From contig CAJPPK010000018.1 of assembly GCA_905372565.1 (NCBI GenBank), positions 1-37,189 of the forward strand: 37,189 bases of DNA, given 5' to 3'. Shown piece after piece: positions 9,301 to 15,791 of the stretch. The DNA comes from an uncultured Porphyromonas sp. (GTDB lineage: Bacteria; Bacteroidota; Bacteroidia; Bacteroidales; Porphyromonadaceae). Under the pieces are notes generated by a model. It worked only from the letters and a program-made list of their open reading frames with translations, did no database searches and was not told the DNA's origin. Each line of letters begins with the position of its first letter. Position 1 is the stretch's first letter. The translations under genes were made by a program, and so were the position numbers.

Positions 9301-9372
9301 TAGAGAGGCCAGAGAGAGGGAAGCACAACCGATCGAAAGGACAAGTCGCTTGAGGGTCTTCGTAGAGGTCAT
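6334..9372 (-). CDS. Large periplasmic tetratricopeptide-repeat protein
   Basis: 1012 aa. An N-terminal signal peptide (to about residue 27, LASLSGQ) is followed by TPR units along almost the whole length, for example QALLYLGSVAWARGDHQEAQ and AQALFLLGNARLKLGRSSEA. Several units resemble the BamD/YbgF type (FLTRFPRSAHR, LIARYPESDEA). No catalytic motif is visible. It is probably exported to the periplasm as a solenoid scaffold. The 4-nt overlap with the downstream outer-membrane barrel gene suggests that it binds or helps assemble that protein. It starts 53 nt after rnz, without a recognisable promoter in the gap, so it may be read through from the upstream operon. Confidence 0.85.
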   Translation of the reverse strand: MTSTKTLKRLVLSIGCASLSLASLSGQTMGYLHYDQGNERSSLIQLQQDFVSTNYLGYLHDLPQLKLLPLQAEHLPLRTALASLVRKQASPEEVLTTFLKRYPGSLDRPTAELLLGLVYIDQGLLPLAQTQLQQVSPDLLSPREAAQRNLALGYTLLRNEKSSVDLEEARRLLLEASEDDSLIGEQALLYLGSVAWARGDHQEAQRIFSRPDYSETLAPEAAYQATLLSFVTEDPTTAQAKSLAFQRRYPELGKRASLRSALGQSYYIQGNYAQAISMLQPLQELSDYHPTSAESYALGTALYATGRYEEALRPLSASAEDKTELGAQALFLLGNARLKLGRSSEAALAFSRAGEHPGATDRVKESALYNGILLQDQTQGANFGQTVRLAETFLTRFPRSAHRTQILQLLQSIFLTNKDYAESLATLERLNIKSPELTEAKQYVLLRLGEGALGRGDHSGAQEYLARSLATGSHRDYTAQAHLLRAKLALELGDYPTAEREASRSLASGHILPQAYYFQGYGRYNQKKYPEAYSSFDTFTKQAPATESLRRADAWMRMGDCQLIAKKSSEALSLYRRADESLPSGSDEALYRIASIYGRWGQYSKQVETLDRLRSAHPESTYLPDALYDKGRALVLGKSQASAAPAVFDELASKYPHSPQARLGAMEKAMLAYNSGRTEEAIQAYKSLIARYPESDEARAALSDLRSLYIAQDRVEEYTAYASTLGKQLSPNEGEKAHLQYLALESRYKKSPEATLPELEAFVRTYPSSREAGRAELLLARQYAKSGDRERALPLYRKLAAPARALDLRIPALEALSEIYTETGQKKEALDTWSQLYAIEGLEAPQHERYGVALAKASFEAKDYKRTLSVSEQLLKRTDLPSATRSELILLQGKGEEATGATGKAIKTYEPLLKEWDTATGAEAYIRHASLLFRAGKVQEAKRATDAFIAKGTPQQYWLARAFLLLADCYHKLGETYVAEQYVTSLRENYKGTEADIAQMINDRLNTYQKKK

Positions 9373-9425
9373 AAATCGTAGAATAGTTAGCTGAAAAGAC
9401 TAGTCTGTGAAGCGAACTAGCTAAA

Positions 9426-10340
9426 TCAGAGATCGAGAATCATCCCTTCATTCGCAGCAAGCGTATCGGGGAAGACTTCTTGAGCTTCTCGAAGTAGAGG
9501 AGTAGCATCTGTATAGCGGGCGGAATAGTGCCCAATGAGTAGCCGCCCCACCTTGGCTTGCCTAGCTATAAGCCCAGCCTCTTCGGCTGTACTATGAGCT
9601 GTTTGTTTAGCTCGAGCTTGACGCTCTCTGGGGAAGGTTGCCTCGTGATAGAGGAGGCTAATATTCTTCAGGAGCGGGACAAGCTGTGGGGAGTAAGCGG
9701 TGTCAGAGCAGTAGGCATAGCTTCTAGGAGGACGCCCTGGTCGGGTAAGACGATCAGCAGAGATGACATGCCCTTCACTTGTCGTGAAGGGCTGCCCTTC
9801 ACGTAGAGCAGGGTAGTAAGTTCGGGGTACTCCGTAGAAGTCGCATGAAGCTCGGTCGATGTGTCGCTCGGTTGCCTTTTCACGGAAGAGATAGCCTACA
9901 CAGGGAGTACGGTGCTCTAGCGGGAGGGTCGTAATTGTGAGTGAACGGTCTTCGCAGAAGCAAGCACTACCTCTGTCATCGAGAACGTGTACCTCTATGT
10001 CGTAACCGAGATAGCTTTGACTCTCCTTGATGAAAGGAGCTAGGAACGTGTCGATGCCCTTGGGTCCATAAATCGGTAGAGCACGGCGACGACCTAGCAT
10101 ACCTAAGGTGGAGAGAAAGCCAGGGAGACCATAGCAGTGATCACCGTGCAGGTGCGAGATGAGTATCCCTACGATGCGTCCAAAGTCGAGGCGCTGGAAA
10201 CGAAACTGGCGCTGAGCTCCCTCCCCACAGTCCACAAGGAAGAGCTTCTCCCGAAACTCTACTACTTGGGAGGTGGGGTAGTGTACAGTTGTCGGTAAAG
10301 CCGACCCACAGCCTAATATATGTACACGAAAGTCACTCAT
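9426..10340 (-). CDS. rnz: Ribonuclease Z (tRNA 3' endonuclease)
   Basis: 304 aa metallo-beta-lactamase fold enzyme. The zinc motif HLHGDH is at 63-68, a histidine lies in LPLEHRTPCVGY, an aspartate in YCSDTAYS, and a terminal histidine in LLIGHYSARY; the HEAT motif appears as YHEATF. RNase Z cleaves pre-tRNA 3' trailers in the cytoplasm. Length matches the short bacterial form. It follows rseP by 26 nt in the same run. All expected metal ligands are seen, so it should be active. Confidence 0.95.
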   Translation of the reverse strand: MSDFRVHILGCGSALPTTVHYPTSQVVEFREKLFLVDCGEGAQRQFRFQRLDFGRIVGILISHLHGDHCYGLPGFLSTLGMLGRRRALPIYGPKGIDTFLAPFIKESQSYLGYDIEVHVLDDRGSACFCEDRSLTITTLPLEHRTPCVGYLFREKATERHIDRASCDFYGVPRTYYPALREGQPFTTSEGHVISADRLTRPGRPPRSYAYCSDTAYSPQLVPLLKNISLLYHEATFPRERQARAKQTAHSTAEEAGLIARQAKVGRLLIGHYSARYTDATPLLREAQEVFPDTLAANEGMILDL

Positions 10341-10366
10341 CGCTTACCTAGGGTTGGATAATCTCT

Positions 10367-11689
10367 TTACTTGCCGAAGATCGCTCGGAAGAGGTCATTC
10401 CCGTTAGCGTAGATCATAAGTAGAGCCAAGAAGATCAGCCCTGCTGTCTGAATACGCATCTGTGCCTTGAGACTTAGTGGCTTTCTTCTGATCATCTCGA
10501 TGATGATAAAGAGGATATGACCACCATCAAGAGCTGGTATAGGGAGGATGTTCATCACGGCTAAGATCACCGAGAGGAAAGCAGTAATACTCCAGAAGCT
10601 CTGCCAGTCAAATGACGTTGGGAAGAGCTTACCCATCGTGCCAAGACCTCCCATCTGCTTAGCTCCCTCCTTGGTGAAGATGTACTTCAGGTTGGTGATA
10701 TAGCCCGAGATGGTCGTTAGCGCTCGATCAATCCCTGCGGGGATGGCTTCGAGGATACCATAGTTGACTTGTTCGATAGGATAGATGTCTTCGACTCCAC
10801 GCAGAGCTACGCCAAGATGCCCGATGCTGTCTACGTGAACCTGCTCCTCGACGAGTTGGCCAGAGCGGATTAGGGCAAGTGTGATCGCTTGACCCTTCTT
10901 AGCCTGAAGGGCTTGGGTTACCTCGGTTATGTCAGAGGTGGGGAGGCTATCGACAGCGATAATGCTATCCCCCTTGAGGAGCTGTCCCGCGAGGGTAGAT
11001 GTAGGGAGCACAGAGTCGATGACAAATGGCAAGCGAAGGGAGCCAAAGCCTTCTTCGGCTGCTAGAAGTCGCTGCATCATATCCGCAGGCATAGCGATGC
11101 TTTTCACCTCTTGTCCACGACGCACCTTGACTTCCTTAGCTTCGATCAAGCTCGCCATGAAGCGACTATCTAGTACGTTGGGCGACTCGTTGCCATCAAT
11201 GCTAAGTATGACATCCCCTTCTTGGAAGCCAACGGATTTGGCCGTCTTGGAGAAGGTCATTCCCGAGGTTACCTGATCACTATGGAGCATCTTGGTCCCC
11301 CAGGTGTAAGTGATACCGCTGTAAATGAGGAAAGCGAGGAGAACATTGAAGATCACTCCGCCTGCCATGATCATCAGGCGAGCGAAAGCACTCTTGGATC
11401 GGAACTCATCAGGCTTTGGTTCGCTCTTGAGCGCATCGGTATCCATAGACTCATCGACCATCCCCGCGATCTGGCAATAGCCTCCGAGGGGGATCCAACC
11501 AAGTCCATAGATGGTACCACTACGCTTGCTCTTCCACTTAAAGAGGGAGAACCAAGGGTTGAAGAAGAGGTAGAACTTCTCCACACGTGCCCCGAAGAAA
11601 CGAGCCATGAGGTAGTGCCCAAGCTCGTGAATGAACACGAGGATCGAGAGCGATAGGAGAAGCTGAAAAACACGCATTGCTATATCCAT
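10367..11689 (-). CDS. rseP: Site-2 intramembrane zinc metalloprotease RseP
   Basis: 440 aa. The HELGH zinc motif is in the first membrane helix (21-25), tandem PDZ domains lie between about 125 and 285 (SIDGNESPNVLDSRFM and IAVDSLPTSDITEV), and NILPIPALDGGH near the C-terminus supplies the second active-site segment. The protein cuts membrane-bound substrates within the bilayer; in E. coli it releases sigma-E by cutting RseA and clears signal peptides. The local substrate is not known from this sequence, and no anti-sigma gene is nearby. It lies 18 nt after dxr, a neighbour pairing found in many bacteria. ATG at 11689 is taken; an ATG four codons later is possible. Confidence 0.95.
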   Translation of the reverse strand: MDIAMRVFQLLLSLSILVFIHELGHYLMARFFGARVEKFYLFFNPWFSLFKWKSKRSGTIYGLGWIPLGGYCQIAGMVDESMDTDALKSEPKPDEFRSKSAFARLMIMAGGVIFNVLLAFLIYSGITYTWGTKMLHSDQVTSGMTFSKTAKSVGFQEGDVILSIDGNESPNVLDSRFMASLIEAKEVKVRRGQEVKSIAMPADMMQRLLAAEEGFGSLRLPFVIDSVLPTSTLAGQLLKGDSIIAVDSLPTSDITEVTQALQAKKGQAITLALIRSGQLVEEQVHVDSIGHLGVALRGVEDIYPIEQVNYGILEAIPAGIDRALTTISGYITNLKYIFTKEGAKQMGGLGTMGKLFPTSFDWQSFWSITAFLSVILAVMNILPIPALDGGHILFIIIEMIRRKPLSLKAQMRIQTAGLIFLALLMIYANGNDLFRAIFGK

Positions 11690-11707
11690 ATTCTAATTTC
11701 TCTTGAG

Positions 11708-12865
11708 TTAAAGGTGAGCGATCTGCTCTCGGCACTGCTGACGTACCTCAGCATCTACCGCTTCGAGGAGGGATAGATCATAATCGGGCTGAGGTCGGTG
11801 GCTCTCTAGTGCTGTAGCGATGAGGTCACTCATAGCACGGAAGCTAAGACGCTCGGCGAGGAAGGCTTCGACGGCGATCTCATTGGCTGCATTGAGAGCA
11901 CAGGGAGCAGTCCCTCCTAGGGCGAGAGCTCGATAGGCTAGGGCTAGGTTAGGGAAGCGCTCCATATCTGGATGCTCAAAGGTTAGGGTCTGCTGAGTGA
12001 AGTCTAGCCGTGGGTAGGCATTAGCTACTCGTTCGGAGAGCCCTAAGGCGTATCCGATAGGGAGACGCATGTTGGGCTGTCCTAGCTGTGCCTTCACAGA
12101 TCCATCTGCAAACTGCACCATGGAGTGAATGATGCTCTGAGGGTGTACGAGTACCTCGATCTGCTCTGCTGGTAGGTCAAACAGCCAGCGAGCCTCGATC
12201 ATCTCCAACCCCTTGTTCATTAGTGAAGCAGAGTCTATCGTCACCTTAGCGCCCATGACCCAGTTGGGGTGACGGAGTGCTTGAGCGACTGTTACTTGCT
12301 CGAGTGCCTCAGGGGTGTGTTGCCGGAAAGGACCTCCCGAGGCGGTCAGCAGTATTTTCTCTGCAGGCGTTGTCTCCCCGATCAGGCACTGGTAGATGGC
12401 TGAGTGCTCTGAGTCTACGGGTAGGATCTTCACTCCCTGCTTACTGGCTTCGCGACGTATCAGTGATCCTGCTACGACGAGAGTTTCCTTATTGGCTAGG
12501 GCAATGGTCTTCTTGGCGCCTATGGCTGCAAGTGTGGGGCGAAGGCCAGAGAAGCCTACCATAGCCGTTAGGACGATGTCTACCTCGGGTAGGCAGACTG
12601 CCTCTTCGATAGCCGTACTTCCTGTGGCTACAGAGATACCTAGTGGGCTAAGCGCTTCCCGTACGGCGGGGTAGCATGTCTCTGACTGGATGACGACTAG
12701 CTGAGGACGAAACTCACGAGCCTGAGCAATGAGCAGGTCTGTGCTCTGACGAGCTACCAAGACAATGACTTCGAAGCGATCGGGATTCTCACGGATGACT
12801 TCCAGAGCTTGTGTGCCTATGGAGCCTGTGGAGCCTAGGAGGGCAATACCTTGCTTTACTTTCAT
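11708..12865 (-). CDS. dxr: 1-deoxy-D-xylulose 5-phosphate reductoisomerase
   Basis: 385 aa, normal family length. The NADPH-binding GSTGSIG motif is at 11-17, followed by ANKETLVVAG, the metal/substrate segment PVDSEHSAIYQCL, TASGGPFR, and the signature DSASLMNKGLEMIEARWLF. It catalyses the first committed step of the non-mevalonate isoprenoid pathway, giving 2-C-methyl-D-erythritol 4-phosphate. This supplies prenyl units for undecaprenyl carriers and for the menaquinone tail that MenA attaches. It lies 9 nt after pepT and 18 nt before rseP in one transcription unit. Confidence 0.97.
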   Translation of the reverse strand: MKVKQGIALLGSTGSIGTQALEVIRENPDRFEVIVLVARQSTDLLIAQAREFRPQLVVIQSETCYPAVREALSPLGISVATGSTAIEEAVCLPEVDIVLTAMVGFSGLRPTLAAIGAKKTIALANKETLVVAGSLIRREASKQGVKILPVDSEHSAIYQCLIGETTPAEKILLTASGGPFRQHTPEALEQVTVAQALRHPNWVMGAKVTIDSASLMNKGLEMIEARWLFDLPAEQIEVLVHPQSIIHSMVQFADGSVKAQLGQPNMRLPIGYALGLSERVANAYPRLDFTQQTLTFEHPDMERFPNLALAYRALALGGTAPCALNAANEIAVEAFLAERLSFRAMSDLIATALESHRPQPDYDLSLLEAVDAEVRQQCREQIAHL

Positions 12866-12874
12866 CGGTATGCC

Positions 12875-14128
12875 TTAAGCCTCCAGAGCTTCTTCGGTGA
12901 GTAGATGTACGAGCGTAGCTACTGAGCGACACATCGTATCGAGGGAGGCATATTCGTACTTCCCATGGAAGTTAGCTCCCCCAGTGAAGAGGTTAGGGCA
13001 GGGCAGTCCCATGTAGGATAGACGGGCACCGTCCGTTCCTCCTCGTATAGGAGAGGTGCGTGGCGTAACCCCAGCCTGTAGCATAGCTTGCTTAGCTCGC
13101 TCGAGGAATTCCTCGTGAGGAGCTACCTGCTCATACATATTGTAGTAGCTGTCCTTGAGCTCTAGGGTGATCACCGTGCGTCGGTAGGCGCTATTGATCT
13201 CTGCGACGGTCTGCTCTAGGAGCGCTTTCTTCTCCTCGAATCGAGCACGATCGTGGTCACGAATGATATAGTCTGCTTCGGCATACTCTACGCTACCATT
13301 GAAGTTCATGAGGTGATAGAAGCCCTCGTATCCCTCGGTAAACTCTGGACGAGCATAGTGTGGGAGAGAAGCATGCAGGAGGTAGATGACTTCGATCGCA
13401 TTGACCATCTTCCCCTTAGCAGAGCCTGGGTGGATGCTACGTCCTATAGCTGTGACGTGGGCGGAGGCTGCATTGAAGTTCTCGTACTCTAGCTCGCCTT
13501 CCTTGCTCCCATCGACGGTAAAGGCAAAGTCTGCTCCGAAGGCTTTGACATCGAAGTAGTCCACACCTGCTCCGATCTCTTCGTCGGGGGTAAACCCGAT
13601 GCAAACCTTACCATGAGGTAGCTCGGGATGTGCTAGGAGGTAGCGCACGGCTTCCATGATCTCAGCTACACCTGCCTTATCATCAGCCCCGAGGAGGGTT
13701 GATCCATCCGTGGTGATGAGGGTATGCCCTAAGAGATCCATAAGGTCGGGGAACTCCTGAGCTGTGAGCATAGCTGTCTCGCCGAGAGCTATCGGGCTAC
13801 CATCGTAGTCCTCGATGAGCTGAGGGCGGACATCTCTACCTGTGAAGTCGGGGCTGGTATCTACGTGAGCGATGAGACCGAGAGCCGGACGATCTTCGTA
13901 GCCAGGAGAGGCAGGGATCTGTGCCATGACATAGCCCTTCTCATGGAGTGTAACCTGAGGTACACCGAGCTCACGTAGCTCATCGGCTAGGAGTCGTAGT
14001 AGGTCAAACTGCTTGGCTGTCGAGGGGTAGGTGTCACTCTTCGGATCACTCTCGGTGTCAATAGCGACATAGCGGAGGAAGCGCTCTAGTAGTGAAGTGC
14101 GCACTTCATGAGCGATGGGAGTACTCAT
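12875..14128 (-). CDS. pepT: Peptidase T (tripeptide aminopeptidase)
   Basis: 417 aa, M20B metallopeptidase. The first metal site is AHVDTSPD (87-94), then GADDKAGVAEI with the bridging aspartate, TPDEEIGAG with the catalytic glutamates, the dimerisation-lid segment GRSIHPGSAKGKMVNA, and the C-terminal metal histidine in GANFHGKYEY. PepT releases N-terminal residues from tripeptides in the cytosol, which suits an amino-acid-fermenting organism. Its start overlaps the stop of the upstream TPR gene by 4 nt, indicating translational coupling. Confidence 0.96.
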   Translation of the reverse strand: MSTPIAHEVRTSLLERFLRYVAIDTESDPKSDTYPSTAKQFDLLRLLADELRELGVPQVTLHEKGYVMAQIPASPGYEDRPALGLIAHVDTSPDFTGRDVRPQLIEDYDGSPIALGETAMLTAQEFPDLMDLLGHTLITTDGSTLLGADDKAGVAEIMEAVRYLLAHPELPHGKVCIGFTPDEEIGAGVDYFDVKAFGADFAFTVDGSKEGELEYENFNAASAHVTAIGRSIHPGSAKGKMVNAIEVIYLLHASLPHYARPEFTEGYEGFYHLMNFNGSVEYAEADYIIRDHDRARFEEKKALLEQTVAEINSAYRRTVITLELKDSYYNMYEQVAPHEEFLERAKQAMLQAGVTPRTSPIRGGTDGARLSYMGLPCPNLFTGGANFHGKYEYASLDTMCRSVATLVHLLTEEALEA

Positions 14129-15330
14129 TGCTTGGTATCTTGTTCTTGCTGGAGTTCAGCATATTTCTTTTCGAGTCCGAGACGGTAGTAGACATTGGCC
14201 AGGAGCTCACGTACCTGGTCGGGAGTCTTCTGGTAGGCTGCCTCGAGATGGGGGAGGGACTGTCTTAGGTAGTCCTTGGCCTGCTTCTCATCGAGCTTAG
14301 TGCTTAGCGGGTCGGCTAGCAGGAGTACAGCCTTGTTATAGTACACTTGACCGAGGTTGAAGAGTGCGTCATAGTTATCCTCACTCTTCTTGAGGATCTG
14401 CCGATAGATCTCCTCGGCCTTGTCCCACTGCTGGACGAGGAAGTAGATGTTGCCTCGGAGGACAAGAAGGTTAGTGTTGTCAGGGGTGGCCTTGAGGGCT
14501 CTGTCGACGAGTGCTACGGCCTCCCGATAGCGTCCCTGTGCCTGATAGACAGCGATCATCGATCCGAAGTAGAACGTAGTCTCGGGGAAGAGGCGTGCAC
14601 CTTCCTCTAGGAGGGGCATCGCTCCCACCGTGTCTCGCTCAGCGAGGTGGGCACGAGCGATCATTTGATAGACTTCGTTCTTATTCGTCGCTAGATCTCG
14701 ATAGCGCTTGCCTAGCTCGATGACTTGTGGGTAGAGCTTGCCGGTGTAGGTTGCTATGAGAGCATAGTAGGCTAGATTGGCAACCGTGGTATCGGCCTCA
14801 AGCTGAGTCTTCCCGATAGGGAGCAAGATCTGGTGAGCTGTGAGGGCTGAAGAAAAGGCTTGTGAAGCCTCGGTGTACTGCTTTCTATCAAGCCAAAATA
14901 GCCCCGCTTCGTACATCTTCGGAGCGTCATCCTTGAGGTACTCTTGGATCTTGCGTAGGTACTTGAGTACGACACGCCCCGAGGCATCGGGCTGGCGCTC
15001 TAGGGTGTTGGCTTGCTGCCAAGGGGAGAGCTCAGCGATAAGGAGGCGAAACATCTTCGTCGTGTCTCCGTCAGTGCCAGGGGTGATGATCTTGCGATAT
15101 TCGTTGTGATAGAGCTGATGCTCTACCAGCCCCTGTATGTAGTAGGTATAGGGATCCTGCTTGGTCTCTTCGTGCTCGGTGGCTAGCTTGAGGAGTCTTC
15201 GGATCTCGGTATAATTAGGCTTCTCGCTCTGTAATAGGCGATCAGCAGCACGGACATTCGTACGTTGTGCTACGGCGCTCAGCGGAGTAAGGAGGCTTAG
15301 CGCCAAGAGGTAGCCCCAAGTTTTCTTCAT
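14125..15330 (-). CDS. Exported tetratricopeptide-repeat protein
   Basis: About 401 aa from the ATG at 15330, which gives a normal signal peptide (MKKTWGYLLALSLLTPLSAVAQ). The longer frame to 15423 begins with GTG and adds a non-signal leader, so I reject it. The body contains TPR helices (PETTFYFGSMIAVYQAQGRY, AEEIYRQILKKSEDNYDALF) and ends with a charged tail EQDTKQ. No catalytic motif is seen. It is the first gene of the run to pepT and dxr, with a promoter about 100 nt upstream. The protein it binds cannot be told. Confidence 0.85.
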   Translation of the reverse strand: MKKTWGYLLALSLLTPLSAVAQRTNVRAADRLLQSEKPNYTEIRRLLKLATEHEETKQDPYTYYIQGLVEHQLYHNEYRKIITPGTDGDTTKMFRLLIAELSPWQQANTLERQPDASGRVVLKYLRKIQEYLKDDAPKMYEAGLFWLDRKQYTEASQAFSSALTAHQILLPIGKTQLEADTTVANLAYYALIATYTGKLYPQVIELGKRYRDLATNKNEVYQMIARAHLAERDTVGAMPLLEEGARLFPETTFYFGSMIAVYQAQGRYREAVALVDRALKATPDNTNLLVLRGNIYFLVQQWDKAEEIYRQILKKSEDNYDALFNLGQVYYNKAVLLLADPLSTKLDEKQAKDYLRQSLPHLEAAYQKTPDQVRELLANVYYRLGLEKKYAELQQEQDTKQ

Positions 15331-15431
15331 TATTGATCGTCGTATACTTTTACTTGTTCGGAGGGGATGGGTCAGTACCTGTACCTCTCGGAGAGAAAGG
15401 CGAGGCGGGAGCTGACATCCCACTATCTTGA

Positions 15432-15463
15432 CAAAGATACAATTATTACGGGGTATAGCAGGG
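15432..15463 (-). promoter_or_regulatory. Promoter of the TPR-pepT-dxr-rseP-rnz unit
   Basis: On the minus strand TATCTTTG (15439-15432) fits TAnnTTTG, and TTTC lies 20 nt upstream (15463-15460), close to the TTTG -33 element at the proper 19-21 nt spacing. It is one of the best two-part promoter matches in the window. The leader to the ATG at 15330 is about 95 nt. Confidence 0.65.
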
Positions 15464-15624
15464 AAACAGCCTGCCCTCCCTCCTAGATTGATTAGGGATC
15501 GATCTCCCGAAGAGAGTAGGGTAGGTGTTCACCGAAGCATCGTCTGAATAAGTAACGTAGAGAGGTGCCCTTTTAGCCTTTCTCCAGCAATCAACTTTTA
15601 GGCTACCGCTGTGACTAACTAGTA

Positions 15625-15711
15625 GGCACTACTGATGCCCCTCGGGTGGCACTACTGTTGCCTCTTGGGTGGCACTACTGTTGCCCCTTTTGAGGTAACA
15701 GTAGTTATACC
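15625..15711. repeat. Three 23-bp tandem repeats with an inverted half copy
   Basis: Units at 15625-15647, 15648-15670 and 15671-15693 each start GGCACTACTG(A/T)TGCC and then diverge slightly. They are followed at 15694-15711 by GGTAACAGTAGTTATACC, an inverted version. Each unit has GGCA/TGCC ends (GGTA/TACC in the inverted copy). Any unit can pair with the inverted copy; with the third unit the stem is 12 bp (one wobble) with an 8-nt loop. Its position about 45 bp upstream of the uvrD -7 box fits an operator array or an RNA/DNA hairpin. Confidence 0.85.
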
Positions 15712-15756
15712 TAGCTCTTGGTGTCGGGTGGGTGGAGGAGCTTACCCCTTTCTGAG

Positions 15757-15764
15757 TATCTTTG
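15757..15764 (+). promoter_or_regulatory. Candidate promoter -7 box for uvrD
   Basis: TATCTTTG, an exact TAnnTTTG match, 27 nt before the uvrD ATG. No TTTG at -33 was seen, so activator dependence or a weak promoter is possible. Confidence 0.55.
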
Positions 15765-15791
15765 TAACCCTGATCCAAACGAAGCCTACCG

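Larger units (their letters stand above)
15331..15791. other. 460-bp divergent intergenic region
   Basis: This lies between the minus-strand TPR gene and plus-strand uvrD. It holds the two outward promoters (15432-15463 minus, 15757-15764 plus) and, between them, three 23-bp tandem repeats plus an inverted half copy (15625-15711). The part at 15467-15620 shows nothing beyond short inverted repeats. Confidence 0.75.

Noticed and set aside
11222..11656. Plus-strand ORF of 144 codons over rseP
   Set aside because: Shadow of the conserved RseP frame, whose HELGH and PDZ regions are intact.
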